A DNA stretch of 52,283 bases from Agromyces salentinus (GCF_009749395.1 NZ_WBIR01000011.1:1-52283); one strand, 5' to 3'. Positions 9,434-18,569 are shown, numbered from the stretch's first letter. Numbers and translations are program-made. The notes: generated from the letters alone by a model not told the origin.

Positions 9434-11272
9434 TCAGCCGCGCAGGGTGCGCCGCGACCGGCGGGCCAGGAGGGAGGCCGTGACGCCGCCCGTGAGGAGC
9501 AGCAGGGCCGCCGTGGCCGCTCCGGCCTCCACGCCCGTCTCGGCGAGCTGCGGGCCTTCGGCGTCGGTCGCGGCGGGGACCGCGTCGGTGGCCGTCTCGA
9601 CGGCGATGAGCGGGCTCTCGGTCGTCGCGACATCCGCGAGGCAGCGCTTCAGCTCGGTGGCCTTGACCCAGGCCGAGCCCTCGGCGACGGGCTGGCAGCC
9701 CTCGGCGAAGGCGATCTCGCGTTCGTTGAAGAGCATGCGGACGAGCGGCGTGTACGCGGCGCCCGTCGCGGGGTCGACGCCCTCGCGGCCGACGACGTCC
9801 CACTGCACGTTCGCGGCCATCGGCGTCACCTGCGAGCCGCGCCACGGGTTGCTCGCGTAGTCGTACACGTCGGCCTCGCTCGCGGGGGCGGCGACGTCGG
9901 GCGCGGCCACGGTCGACCCGGGCAGGCGCAGCAGGGCCGCGAACGGCACGATCGTCTCGGCGTGCGCGAACCGGAAGGTCGCCGCGACGTCGCCGCCGCC
10001 GGCACGCTCGTCGATCGTGGCGAAGAAGTCGTCGAGCAGCGGCTGGGCGATGCGGTACGTCTCGTCGTGGCCGGCGAGGCTCGGGCCCTTCTCGTAGAAG
10101 TCCTCCGTGTCGAGGAGGTATGCGAACCACTCGGCGTCGGCCTCGTGGCCGACGAAGTACGCGCCGAAGTCGAAGGCGTGCGGCGCGACGTTCTCCTCCT
10201 GCATGTCGACGGCGATGATGTACAGGTTGTAGAGCGTCATGGCCGCGTCGACGGGGCTCTCGATCGACTTCTCGGGATCGCCGCACGCGTCGGGGTCGAC
10301 GGCGGGGTCGGCACCCGGCGCGCAGGTCACGGCCCCCGTCTCGGTGCCGTCGGCCGTGTTGAACCACGTGTGCGCCTCGTCGGCGCCGATCTGCGCGATG
10401 AACTCGGACGTGAAGATGCCGGAGAGGAGCTCATCGGCGACCTCGAGCGAACGCGGCCGGTCCTCGATGAAGTCCGTCGCCGCCGCGATCGTGCCGCCGT
10501 CGCCGGTCTGCTCCTCCAGGTAGGCGTCGTACGCCTCGGCGATCGCGCGCTCGGGCGAACCCTCCGCCTTCTCGGTCCCGTCGGGGTTCTCGACCTTGTG
10601 GAAGTACAGTCGCTCCGGGTGCGCGACGAGCGGCTGGTCGAGGGCGGGCACGGCGCCGCCGGCGGCGGCCGCGGCATCTGCGAACCCCTGCAGGAAGCTC
10701 TCGCCCGACTCGGTGGCGCGCGCCTCGCCCGAGGTCTCGGCGACGATCCGGTCCCCGGCCGACGACGCCTCGGCGAAGAGCGCGGCGTTGCGCTCGTAGG
10801 CACGTGCGCCGATGCCCCGATGCTGCGTCGCCCCCTGACCCGTGAGCATGCCGTAGCCGTTCTCGACGTTCGCGGCCGTGATCGCATCGAGGTTCGAGAC
10901 GAAGGTCGCGCCGATCTCGGGCGTCAGGAACCCGCCCTCGGCCAGTGCGGTCTCCGCCAGGCGGTGCAGCAGCGCGTCGTACTTGTAGCTCGAGAGGCCG
11001 CGCGATCCGTGCCGGGCCACGGACTCGGTCGCGATCGTCGCGTACCCGGCGGGCGCGGGCGAGTACGCCTCCAGGTCGGCGGTTCCGGGTGCGACGTAGG
11101 GCTGCTTGCTGCTGTAGAACCCATCGGCGACCGGGGCGTCGGATGTCTCGGCGGCGACAGCCGGGCCGGCGAGCGCGACGGCGGCGAGGGCGCCGAGCGT
11201 GCCGGCCGCGAGGGCGATGCGGACGCTGCGGGCGGCGCTCGGCCGGCGGCGGGTGGGAAGCGGGCGGATCAT
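9434..11272 (-). CDS. secreted, sortase-anchored histidine-type (acid) phosphatase
   Basis: A 612-residue extracellular phosphatase of the branch-2 histidine acid phosphatase superfamily, resembling multiple inositol-polyphosphate phosphatases/phytases. Residues 1-41 form a signal peptide ending in AVA. The nucleophile motif is ARHGSR at 86-91 (His88), and the proton-donor motif is HAE near 437. The C-terminus has LAETG (576-580), a hydrophobic helix (LLLLTGGVTASLLA) and a basic tail RRSRR: a complete cell-wall sorting signal of the LAxTG type used by actinobacterial class E sortases. GGAGG lies 4 nt before the ATG. The likely role is release of phosphate from phosphoesters at the cell surface; the substrate is inferred only. 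Confidence 0.88.
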   Translation of the reverse strand: MIRPLPTRRRPSAARSVRIALAAGTLGALAAVALAGPAVAAETSDAPVADGFYSSKQPYVAPGTADLEAYSPAPAGYATIATESVARHGSRGLSSYKYDALLHRLAETALAEGGFLTPEIGATFVSNLDAITAANVENGYGMLTGQGATQHRGIGARAYERNAALFAEASSAGDRIVAETSGEARATESGESFLQGFADAAAAAGGAVPALDQPLVAHPERLYFHKVENPDGTEKAEGSPERAIAEAYDAYLEEQTGDGGTIAAATDFIEDRPRSLEVADELLSGIFTSEFIAQIGADEAHTWFNTADGTETGAVTCAPGADPAVDPDACGDPEKSIESPVDAAMTLYNLYIIAVDMQEENVAPHAFDFGAYFVGHEADAEWFAYLLDTEDFYEKGPSLAGHDETYRIAQPLLDDFFATIDERAGGGDVAATFRFAHAETIVPFAALLRLPGSTVAAPDVAAPASEADVYDYASNPWRGSQVTPMAANVQWDVVGREGVDPATGAAYTPLVRMLFNEREIAFAEGCQPVAEGSAWVKATELKRCLADVATTESPLIAVETATDAVPAATDAEGPQLAETGVEAGAATAALLLLTGGVTASLLARRSRRTLRG

Positions 11273-11425
11273 GGAACCTCCGTGCGTAGGGGGCGGCCCC
11301 GAGGATCGGGCCTCATCAGGAGTACCGGCGGCGGGTGAACGGGAACCGACGGCGGGATGACCTGCCGGCGTCGAAGCGCGAGGCGGCCGGTTGACCGCCG
11401 GCGAGCGGAGGAGGAACCTTCAGGC

Positions 11426-12709
11426 ATGAAGTATCTGCTCGCCGTCTGGGACGGCGGGGGAGCGACCCCGCCGAACCTCGGGATCGCGCGCCTGCTCGTC
11501 GGGCGAGGGCACGAGGTCGTCGTCCTCGGCGACCCGACGCTCGCCGAGGCGATCGCCGCGACCGGGGCATCGCACCGCACCTGGCCGACCGCCCCGCAGC
11601 GCCGGTCGACGGCGCTCGAGGACGACCTCTTCAAGGACTGGGAGTGCCGCACGCAGTTCGGGGCGCTGAACCGGGTCCGCGAGCGGCTCATGGTCGGCCC
11701 GGCCGCGAGGTACGCGGCCGACGTCGTCGCCACGCTCGATGAGGCGTCCGCCGGGGCCGAGTCAGCCCCGTTCGATGCGGTGCTGGCCGACGGCATGCTC
11801 CTCGGCGCACTCATCGGGGCGGAGGCCCGCGGCATCCCGACCGCGGTGCTCGTCGGCAGCGTCTACCTCGTGCCCTCCCGCGTGCGCCCGCCGATCGGAC
11901 TCGGGCTCGCGCCGGCGCACGACGCGCTCGGCCGCGCGCGCGACCGCGCGGCCTACGCGCTCATGACGAGGATGTCCGATGTCGGCACGGGGCCGGTCGA
12001 CGCCGCCCGTTCCGAGTTGGGTCTCGGGCCGCTCCGCCACCTGTGGGAGCAGTGGGACCACGCCGACCGCGTGCTCGTGCTCACCGGCTCCGCGTTCGAT
12101 GACCCGCCGCCCGATGCGCCGAACGTGCGGCACGTCGGCCCGGTGCTCGAGGACATCCCCGTCGAGGGGGCGCTGGAGTTGCCGCCCGGCGACGCGCCGC
12201 TCGTCGTCGTCGGCCTCTCGAGCTCGTACATGCGCCAGGCGGACCTGCTCACGCGGATCTCCCGTGCGCTCGCGTCGCTCCCGGTGCGCGCCGTGATCAC
12301 CACGGGCCCCGCGGTCGATCCCGCCGCGATCCCCGGCGCGAGGAACGTCGCGGTGGTGCGCTCCGCCGCCCATGGCGAGCTGATCCCACGGGCGGCCCTC
12401 GTCGTCACCCACGCGGGGCACGGCACGCTCATCAAGGCGCTCGCCGCGGGGGTGCCGGTGCTCGCCATCCCGCTCGGCCGCGATCAGCCCGAGAATGCGG
12501 CCAGGGTCGCACGGCACGGCGCCGGCAGGGTGATCTCGGTGCGGTCGGATGCCGCCGCGATCGCGACGGCGGTGTTCGACCTGCTCGTCGAGCCGTCCTA
12601 CCGCGAGGCGGCGGCCGCGCTCGGCACGCGCATCCGTGCGGAGATCGACTCCGGCACGCTCCTCACCGAGCTCGAGGGGCTCGCCGCGGCGCCGCATCGC
12701 CCGACCTGA
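11426..12709 (+). CDS. UGT/MGT-type glycosyltransferase (GT1 family)
   Basis: A 427-residue GT-B fold protein. The N-terminal domain begins MKYLLAVWDGGGATPPN-LGIARLLVGRGHEV, the usual acceptor-binding domain start. The C-terminal donor domain has THAGHGTLIKALAAGVPVLA followed by IPLGRDQPENAARV, the signature for nucleotide-sugar binding in macrolide, glycolipid and flavonoid glycosyltransferases. ATG 11426 follows a purine-rich GGAGGAGGAACC. It is divergent from the phosphatase gene over about 150 bp with no clear promoter. The acceptor is unknown; there is no neighbouring polyketide or glycolipid cluster. Confidence 0.87.
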   Translation: MKYLLAVWDGGGATPPNLGIARLLVGRGHEVVVLGDPTLAEAIAATGASHRTWPTAPQRRSTALEDDLFKDWECRTQFGALNRVRERLMVGPAARYAADVVATLDEASAGAESAPFDAVLADGMLLGALIGAEARGIPTAVLVGSVYLVPSRVRPPIGLGLAPAHDALGRARDRAAYALMTRMSDVGTGPVDAARSELGLGPLRHLWEQWDHADRVLVLTGSAFDDPPPDAPNVRHVGPVLEDIPVEGALELPPGDAPLVVVGLSSSYMRQADLLTRISRALASLPVRAVITTGPAVDPAAIPGARNVAVVRSAAHGELIPRAALVVTHAGHGTLIKALAAGVPVLAIPLGRDQPENAARVARHGAGRVISVRSDAAAIATAVFDLLVEPSYREAAAALGTRIRAEIDSGTLLTELEGLAAAPHRPT

Positions 12710-12777
12710 CGGCGGCGCGGATGGGGGAGCGGCAGCACGCGGCATCCGCTCGATGAGGCCGCCGGCCGACGCACCGG

Positions 12778-12783
12778 TACGAT
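12778..12783 (+). promoter_or_regulatory. -10 box of leaderless ychF
   Basis: TACGAT ending 8 nt before the GTG of ychF, with no Shine-Dalgarno in between. A -35 element is not obvious. Confidence 0.5.
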
Positions 12784-12791
12784 AGACCCCC

Positions 12792-13865
12792 GTGGCTCTC
12801 ACTATCGGCATCGTCGGCCTGCCCAACGTCGGCAAGTCCACCCTCTTCAACGCCCTCACCAAGAACCAGGTGCTCGCGGCGAACTACCCGTTCGCGACGA
12901 TCGAGCCCAACGTGGGCGTCGTGAACCTGCCAGACCCACGGCTCGAGGTGCTCGCCGGCATCTTCGGCTCCGAGCGCATCCTGCCCGCCGCCGTGTCGTT
13001 CGTCGACATCGCCGGCATCGTGCGCGGGGCGTCCGAGGGCGAGGGCCTCGGCAACAAGTTCCTCGCCAACATCCGCGAGGCCGACGCGATCGCGCAGGTC
13101 GTGCGCGGGTTCGAGGACGCCGACGTCGTGCACGTCGAGGGCGCCGTCGACCCGAAGTCCGACATGGAGACCATCAACACCGAGCTGATCCTCGCCGACC
13201 TCGAGACCCTCGAGCGCGCGATCCCGCGCTTCGAGAAGGAGATCAAGGGCAAGAAGCTCGACCCTTCGGTGCTCGAGGCCGCGAAGGCCGCGCAGGACGT
13301 GCTGCAGCGGGGCACGCCGCTGTCTGCGGCATCCGTCGACCTGGAGCCGGTCAAGGAACTCGGCCTGCTCACCGCGAAGCCCTTCATCTACGTGTTCAAC
13401 GTCGACGAGACCGTGCTGACGGATGACGCGCGGAAGGCCGAGCTCGCCGCGCTCGTCGCGCCCGCAGAAGCCGTCTTCCTCGACGCGAAGATCGAGTCGG
13501 AGCTCATCGACCTCGACCCCGCGGATGCCGCGGAGCTGCTGGCCTCGACCGGCCAGGAGGAGTCGGGGCTCGACCAGCTCGCCCGCATCGGCTTCGACAC
13601 GCTCGGACTGCAGACCTACCTCACGGCCGGCCCCAAGGAGTCGCGCGCGTGGACGATCCACAAGGGCGACAAGGCTCCGCAGGCGGCCGGCGTGATCCAC
13701 ACCGACTTCGAGCGGGGCTTCATCAAGGCCGAGGTCATCTCCTTCGCCGACCTCGTCGAGACCGGTTCGGTCGCCGAGGCGCGCGCGAAGGGCAAGGCCC
13801 GCATGGAGGGCAAGGACTACGTCATGCAGGACGGCGACGTCGTGGAGTTCCGCTTCAACGTGTAG
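12792..13865 (+). CDS. ychF: redox-regulated ATPase YchF (Obg-like)
   Basis: A 357-residue TRAFAC-class P-loop protein that prefers ATP, associates with ribosomes and modulates stress responses in other bacteria. G1 is [15 protein letters not shown] (9-23), G3 is [19 protein letters not shown], the NVDE segment stands where classical GTPases have NKxD, and the C-terminal TGS domain ends in [15 protein letters not shown]. Full length for the family. It is a single-gene unit with a leaderless-type start. Confidence 0.97.
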   Translation: MALTIGIVGLPNVGKSTLFNALTKNQVLAANYPFATIEPNVGVVNLPDPRLEVLAGIFGSERILPAAVSFVDIAGIVRGASEGEGLGNKFLANIREADAIAQVVRGFEDADVVHVEGAVDPKSDMETINTELILADLETLERAIPRFEKEIKGKKLDPSVLEAAKAAQDVLQRGTPLSAASVDLEPVKELGLLTAKPFIYVFNVDETVLTDDARKAELAALVAPAEAVFLDAKIESELIDLDPADAAELLASTGQEESGLDQLARIGFDTLGLQTYLTAGPKESRAWTIHKGDKAPQAAGVIHTDFERGFIKAEVISFADLVETGSVAEARAKGKARMEGKDYVMQDGDVVEFRFNV

Positions 13866-13883
13866 CGGTCGAGGCCTCGGCTG

Positions 13884-14441
13884 CTAGACGCCGGTGCCGT
13901 CCGTTCGCCTGGGGGCGGTCGTCCGCGCGTCATCGATGTCGGTGCGGGCCTCGTCGCCCCCGCCGTTCCTGGAGCCATCGGAGACGTGCGCGCCGGTACC
14001 GCCCGTCGTCGACCCTGCGGAACCGGAATCCCGCCGGGCGCCGAGATCACGGTCCGTGGTCCCGTCGGGATCCGCGTCAGCCGCCTCGCGCGCGTGGCGA
14101 GCCGCCTCCTCCTGCAGGCCGGCGGCGCGCTCGGAGCGCTCGTTCCCCTCGCGGGCGAGGCGATCGGCCTCCAGACGGGCCCGCTCGGCCTGGGCCTCGG
14201 CCTGTGCGGCGCTCGACGCCGCAGCGAGTCGATCCGCCTCGGCCTGCGAGGCCGCCGCGGCCTGCTCACGGGCATCGCGCTCGGTGCGCTCGGCCTTCTC
14301 GCGGAGCTCGGCGGCGTGCTTGCGCTCCGCCTCGACCTTGGCCTCCTTGCGGCGCCGTGACGTGGCCATCACGGCGATGACGACGATGATGGCGACGACG
14401 ACGATCGCGACGACGATCCAGATCCAGATGCTGGTATCCAT
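13884..14441 (-). CDS. membrane-anchored coiled-coil protein of unknown function
   Basis: A 185-residue protein. Residues 2-24 are a single strong transmembrane helix (TSIWIWIVVAIVVVAIIVVI), followed by RRRKEAK and about 100 residues of Ala/Glu/Arg/Gln heptad-like coiled coil. The last 45 residues are low-complexity, rich in Asp, Gly and Thr. The start at 14441 is supported by GGTGGGAG and by placing the helix at the extreme N-terminus; a longer reading frame reaching 14657 has no support. I do not recognise the family. It lies downstream of the 75-residue protein on the same strand (131-bp gap). Confidence 0.8.
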   Translation of the reverse strand: MDTSIWIWIVVAIVVVAIIVVIAVMATSRRRKEAKVEAERKHAAELREKAERTERDAREQAAAASQAEADRLAAASSAAQAEAQAERARLEADRLAREGNERSERAAGLQEEAARHAREAADADPDGTTDRDLGARRDSGSAGSTTGGTGAHVSDGSRNGGGDEARTDIDDARTTAPRRTDGTGV

Positions 14442-14572
14442 GGTGCTCCCACCTTTCTGGCGATGTCGCCATTCAAGGCCCGGGCGCGCGCCGCGGCCAA
14501 GGGGTTGCGTCGCGCGCGGGTTTCTGCCACGCGCGGCGGGAACGGCGCCGCCGATCTCGGGGAGGCCGCCCC

Positions 14573-14800
14573 TTACGGCAGGGTCGAGTCGATCGCCTGG
14601 ACCGCTCGCTCGATCGAGGGGTAGTTGCGGACGACCCCGGGCCGTGGGCGCATCCACATCATCTCGTAGACCGGCTCATGCCAGCTGAGGTACCCGAGGA
14701 TGCGTCGTGGATCTCCCTCATCGAACCTCGCGTCGCACACGCGCCAGGTCGTCTCGCTGAGTGCGACGAGATCGACGGAACTGCTCATGATCTGCGGCAT
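14573..14800 (-). CDS. small conserved-looking protein, function unknown
   Basis: A 75-residue protein starting MPQIMSSSVDLVALSETTWR. The start is fixed by a textbook AAGGAGG five bases before ATG 14800, one of the strongest ribosome binding sites in the window. It has no signal peptide or membrane helix, and is rich in aromatic residues (W, Y) in its second half (GYLSWHEPVYEMMWMR). I do not know a named domain for it. It is preceded by a GC-rich hairpin (14818-14861) and followed on the same strand by the coiled-coil membrane protein. Confidence 0.75.
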   Translation of the reverse strand: MPQIMSSSVDLVALSETTWRVCDARFDEGDPRRILGYLSWHEPVYEMMWMRPRPGVVRNYPSIERAVQAIDSTLP

Positions 14801-14817
14801 CCTCGCCTCCTTGCGAT

Positions 14818-14861
14818 GGGGCGGAGGGGCGGCCGCGGTCTCGCCCTGACCGCTCCGCCCC
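14818..14861 (-). promoter_or_regulatory. GC-rich hairpin just upstream of the 75-residue gene
   Basis: GGGGCGGA (14818-14825) pairs with TCCGCCCC (14854-14861), and inner GCGGT (14835-14839) with ACCGC (14849-14853). It ends 17 nt before the start codon, next to the AAGGAGG. It could be a terminator for the upstream patatin gene or a translation-modulating leader structure. The rest of 14862-15000 shows nothing clear. Confidence 0.45.
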
Positions 14862-15000
14862 TCCTCTCGGCGGGGATGGATCCGCCGGGTGAGATCATCC
14901 TGCGTGAGACCGAGCGGCGGCAGTAGGGACTTGACAACTCCGTCTCGGGGCGGCAAAGGCCGAGCGGATCGGGGCAGCCGGTCCGCGCGGGCGCGAGCCC

Positions 15001-15762
15001 TCAGGCGAGCCGCTCCGAGGGGTCCTCGCGACGCTCGGCCGCGTCCAGCGCGGCCGTCGCCGCCCGGCGGCCCTCCGCGATGAGCCGGGCCGCATCGGAC
15101 ATCGTCCACTGCGCCATCCCCTCCATCTCCGGCTGGATGAGGACGACCGACGGGTCGTTCGCGAGCTCCGTGGTGCGGGTGACGGTGCGCATCATGCGCA
15201 CGTTCTCCCATTTCGCATGCAGCCGGACCACGATCACGCGCGATGCGCCGAGTGCCCGCGTGGCCGCGACGGGGACGTTGTCGATCATCCCGCCGTCCGC
15301 CAGCAGCGCACCCCCGCGGCGCACCGGCGGAAGGAGTCCGGGCACGGCGATCGACGCCCGGAGCGCCACGCTCACCGGGCCGCGGTCGACCGTGACCGCC
15401 CGACGGGTCCGCAGGTCGGTGGCGACGGCGCCGAACCTGCGGGGGAGGTCCTCGATGAGCGGATCGAAGCCCATCGCCGCGACCACCGCGTCGTCCATCG
15501 CACGCGCGTCGAGCAACCCGAAGCGCGGGGAGAACGACCACCGGGCGATGGCGCGCCACCGGAACGAGCGGGCGACGCGTTCGATGTCATCGGGCTCGAA
15601 GCCCGCGGCGTAGGCGGCGGCGATCATCGCGCCGGAGCTCGTGCCGGCGACGATGCCCGGCTGGATGCCGCGTTCCGCGAGCACCTGCAGGACGCCGATG
15701 TGGGCTGCGCCGAATGCGGCACCGCCGCCGAGCGTGAGGCCCAGCGTCTGGTCGTCTGCCAC
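15001..15762 (-). CDS. patatin-like phospholipase
   Basis: A 253-residue patatin/RssA-type serine hydrolase. The oxyanion-hole motif GGGAAFGAAH is at 12-21, the nucleophile elbow GTSSG at 40-44 (Ser42), and the catalytic Asp of the Ser-Asp dyad is in LLADGGMIDN. The expected activity is hydrolysis of acyl ester bonds of lipids; the natural substrate is unknown. The GTG at 15762 is chosen because TGGAGG lies 7 nt upstream and the reading begins MADDQTLGLTLGGG, the family norm; the frame remains open upstream but without homologous sequence. Confidence 0.9.
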   Translation of the reverse strand: MADDQTLGLTLGGGAAFGAAHIGVLQVLAERGIQPGIVAGTSSGAMIAAAYAAGFEPDDIERVARSFRWRAIARWSFSPRFGLLDARAMDDAVVAAMGFDPLIEDLPRRFGAVATDLRTRRAVTVDRGPVSVALRASIAVPGLLPPVRRGGALLADGGMIDNVPVAATRALGASRVIVVRLHAKWENVRMMRTVTRTTELANDPSVVLIQPEMEGMAQWTMSDAARLIAEGRRAATAALDAAERREDPSERLA

Positions 15763-15835
15763 GGTGATCCTCCAGATCGGTCCCACGACGGTACCGCGGG
15801 AGGATGCGCCGCCCCTGAGTCGCGGCAGTGAGCGC

Positions 15836-15857
15836 CCTGTGCGCAACCTGTGCGCAA
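15836..15857. repeat. two adjacent 11-bp direct repeats in the patatin/sigma divergent region
   Basis: CCTGTGCGCAA occurs at 15836-15846 and again immediately at 15847-15857. It is centred in the 196-bp divergent region upstream of the sigma-factor gene, so an operator or promoter role is possible but unproven. Confidence 0.5.
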
Positions 15858-15958
15858 GCCGTGGACCGGAAGGTGGCTCCGAGAGTGAGACGGCGGCGCA
15901 TCCGAGGAATTCCGTCGGCCGCGTGCAAGACTCGCGGCAGGCGCGACACATTCAGATC

Positions 15959-16525
15959 GTGACGAACGCCAGCACTGCAGCCGAGACGACCGAAGGGGTG
16001 TCGATGCCGGACGGGGCCGAACCGCCTTCGGACGCCGACGAGATCGTCTGGTTCACGGAGGCGGTACGCGAGCACTCGACCGCCCTCGTGCGCTACTTCG
16101 CCCGTCGCGGACCCCGGCAGGACGCCGAGGACCTCGCGGCGGAGGTGTTCGCCATCGCCTGGCGGCGTCGCGGCGACGTTCCCAGCGAGGCGGTGCTGCC
16201 GTGGCTCTACCGCACGGCCGGATTCACCCTCGCCAACCACCGGCGCAAGCACGTCGACCTGCCCGTCGAGGAGGTTCCCGAGCGGGGCGAGGTGCGCGTG
16301 GCCGACGACCCCGAGCTGAGCCTCCTGTTCGACGCCGAACTGCGTGGGGCGCTCGCGAGCATCGGCGAGCGCGATCGGCGCATCCTCCTCCTGCATGCGT
16401 GGGAGGGGCTCGACGGCGCGGAGCTCGCGGCGGTGCTCGGGATCTCCCGTTCCGGAGCGGATGCCGCGCTCTCGCGCGCCCGGAAGCGGCTCCGCGAGGC
16501 GTGGGGCGATCGCCTGTCGTTCTAG
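15959..16525 (+). CDS. ECF-type RNA polymerase sigma factor
   Basis: A 188-residue (or 173 from ATG 16004) sigma-70 family protein. Region 2 is ALVRYFARRGPRQDAEDLAAEVFAIAWRR and region 4 the helix-turn-helix LDGAELAAVLGISRSGADAALSRARKRLREA. No region 1 or 3 is present, as in ECF sigma factors. The GTG at 15959 has a CACATT box six bases upstream, fitting the leaderless style of this genome; ATG 16004 with a weak AAGGGG is the alternative. The next gene, 67 bp downstream, encodes a membrane protein that is probably its regulatory partner. Confidence 0.88.
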   Translation: MTNASTAAETTEGVSMPDGAEPPSDADEIVWFTEAVREHSTALVRYFARRGPRQDAEDLAAEVFAIAWRRRGDVPSEAVLPWLYRTAGFTLANHRRKHVDLPVEEVPERGEVRVADDPELSLLFDAELRGALASIGERDRRILLLHAWEGLDGAELAAVLGISRSGADAALSRARKRLREAWGDRLSF

Positions 16526-16592
16526 CCGCTGCAAGGTCGGGCCCGCCCGTGACACAAGCATGAGTGAACCGCAGCCACGGAGGATGACCCAG

Positions 16593-17981
16593 ATGAACGA
16601 GAACCGAGACCTCGATCCCGAAGCGCGACTTCGCGCCGCCGATCCCGCCGCCGACGTCGAACCCCGCGCCGGGTTCGTCGACGAGGTCGTCGCGGACGTC
16701 ACCCGTTCGGATGCCGCAACCGGTGAGCCCGCGACATCCGACGCCCCCGAGGTGCCGGTGGCCGACCTCGCCGCAGAACGCCATCGTCGTGCGAAGTGGG
16801 TTCCGTGGGTCGCGGTCGCCGCCTCGCTGATCGTCTTCGGCGGCGCGGGGTACGCGGTGGGCGCGACGACCGGGGGCTCGACGGACCTCGCCGAGGGCGC
16901 GGCGCCGCCGATCTCGCTCCAGGGCGCCGCCGGCGGTGCGGGGACCCCGGAGGGCATGGCGCAGGAGGACGCCTCGGCGGCCGTCGGGGATGCCAAGCGC
17001 TCCGCGCAGGGGGCGGCCGACATGATGTACCCGGCCTGGGGAGGCCGCAACAGCTTCACGTCCTCGGGGCTCGGCACCTCCGAGGGGAGCGCCCTCGCGT
17101 ACGCGTTCGACGCGCGAGCCGCCTCGAACGTCGATACCGTCTCGGCGCTCGCCGCCTCGTTCGGCATCGCCGAGCCGGCCGAATTGCAGGACGGGCTCTG
17201 GATCGCGGGGCCGCAGGACGGCACGGCCCCCTCGCTCTCCGTCAGCCTCGACGGGACGCTCAGCTTCTTCTACACGAACCCGTTGCTGAACCCGTGGGCA
17301 TGCGAGTCGTCCGACGGTGCGGTGGGCGCCGAAGGGGGCGGCGATGCCGGTTCCGTCGACGGCGTCGATCCCGTGGTCCCGTGCGAGCCCACCGGCACGC
17401 CGCCGGCCGAGGACGTCGCGATCGATGCCCTCCGCTCCGTCATCACGTCGGCCGGCCGCGACGCCGACGCCTTCGAGTACTCGTCCGAGGCGTGGGAGGG
17501 CGCGGTCACCCGCACGGCCCAGGCCTGGCCCGTCGTCGACGGCCAGCGCCTCGACCAGGCGTGGACCGCCGAGGTCGCCGAGGACGGCCTCGTCAGCGCA
17601 TCGGGCGCTCTGGCCGGACTCGTCCCGCTCGGCGAGTACGACGTCGTGAGCGAGCAGCAGGCGTTCGAACGGCTCTCGGACCCCCGCTTCGGCGCCCAGA
17701 TGACGGCCATGCCGCTCGCCGCCCGCGAGGAGATCGCCGTCGACGACCAGCCGTGGGTCGCCCCGACCGAGCCGCCCGCAGCGCCGTCAGCCGGCTCGCC
17801 CGTTTCCTGGACGGTGAACGACGTGGAGATCGTCAGCGCTCGTCTCGGTCTCGCGAGCCAGTGGCAGCCCGACGGCAGCGTGCTCGAGGTCCCGGCCTAC
17901 GAGTTCACCGACGCCGGTGGCGGGACCTGGTCGATCATCGCCGTCGCAGACGCGATGCTCGACTTCGCCCCGGTCGAGTAG
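16593..17981 (+). CDS. single-pass membrane protein, probable anti-sigma partner
   Basis: A 462-residue protein. The cytoplasmic part (1-60) starts MNENRDLDPEARLRAADPAA and is acidic. One transmembrane helix (WVPWVAVAASLIVFGGAGYAVGA) follows, then about 370 extracellular residues rich in Ala/Gly with little Lys. Position directly after an ECF sigma gene, and the N-in/C-out topology, suggest an anti-sigma factor or signal sensor, but no zinc-binding HxxxCxxC anti-sigma motif is visible. GGAGG (16579-16583) lies 9 nt before ATG 16593; in-frame ATGs at 16560 and 16584 are alternatives. Confidence 0.78.
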   Translation: MNENRDLDPEARLRAADPAADVEPRAGFVDEVVADVTRSDAATGEPATSDAPEVPVADLAAERHRRAKWVPWVAVAASLIVFGGAGYAVGATTGGSTDLAEGAAPPISLQGAAGGAGTPEGMAQEDASAAVGDAKRSAQGAADMMYPAWGGRNSFTSSGLGTSEGSALAYAFDARAASNVDTVSALAASFGIAEPAELQDGLWIAGPQDGTAPSLSVSLDGTLSFFYTNPLLNPWACESSDGAVGAEGGGDAGSVDGVDPVVPCEPTGTPPAEDVAIDALRSVITSAGRDADAFEYSSEAWEGAVTRTAQAWPVVDGQRLDQAWTAEVAEDGLVSASGALAGLVPLGEYDVVSEQQAFERLSDPRFGAQMTAMPLAAREEIAVDDQPWVAPTEPPAAPSAGSPVSWTVNDVEIVSARLGLASQWQPDGSVLEVPAYEFTDAGGGTWSIIAVADAMLDFAPVE

Positions 17982-17987
17982 CGGGCG

Positions 17988-18569
17988 TCAGGACTGCGCG
18001 GCACCGTGCTCGTCGCGCAGGCGCGGCTCGGTGCGGAACTGCGGGCGCAGCCCGGCCTTGTCGGCGTAGAACGCCCGGATGCGGTCCATGTCGGCCGCCA
18101 CGTCGCCCGTGAGGTCGATCGTCGGGCCGAGGCCCGCGGTCATCGTCGTCCGGTCGACATAGCCGAGGGTGAGCCCCATCCCCGTCTCGCGGGCGATGCG
18201 GTAGAAGCCCGACTTCCAGGTCGTGTTGGAGCCGCGGGTGCCGTCGGGGGTGACGACGAGCCCGAACACCTCGCCGCCGCGGATGCGGTCGACCACCTCC
18301 GTCACGACCCGGCTCGGGTCGTCGCGGTCGACGGGGATGCCGCCGAGGGCGCGCATGATCGGGCCGCGCCAGCCGCTGAAGAGGCTCTTCTTGCCCAGCC
18401 AGCGGAAGTCGATGCCGAGGCGCCATGCGATCGCGAGCATGAGCACGAAGTCCCAGTTCGAGGTGTGCGGGGCGCCGATCAGCACGGTCGGTCGGGCGGG
18501 CGCGGGCTCGCCGGCGAGACGCCAGCGGCTGCAGGCCCAGTAGACGCGGGACAGCAGTCGTCGGAGCAT
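17988..18569 (-). CDS. 1-acyl-glycerol-3-phosphate acyltransferase-like protein (PlsC family)
   Basis: A 193-residue short PlsC-type acyltransferase. The catalytic block is HTSNWD (His35, Asp40; H-x4-D), followed by GKKSLFSGW, GGIPVDRDD and TPDGTRG, which stands for the usual EGTR block with Asp-Gly in place of Glu-Gly. Likely transfers an acyl group to a lysophospholipid or related acceptor at the membrane. Starts at ATG 18569 with TACGGT six bases upstream (leaderless). It ends 6 bp after the stop of the convergent membrane protein gene. Confidence 0.85.
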   Translation of the reverse strand: MLRRLLSRVYWACSRWRLAGEPAPARPTVLIGAPHTSNWDFVLMLAIAWRLGIDFRWLGKKSLFSGWRGPIMRALGGIPVDRDDPSRVVTEVVDRIRGGEVFGLVVTPDGTRGSNTTWKSGFYRIARETGMGLTLGYVDRTTMTAGLGPTIDLTGDVAADMDRIRAFYADKAGLRPQFRTEPRLRDEHGAAQS

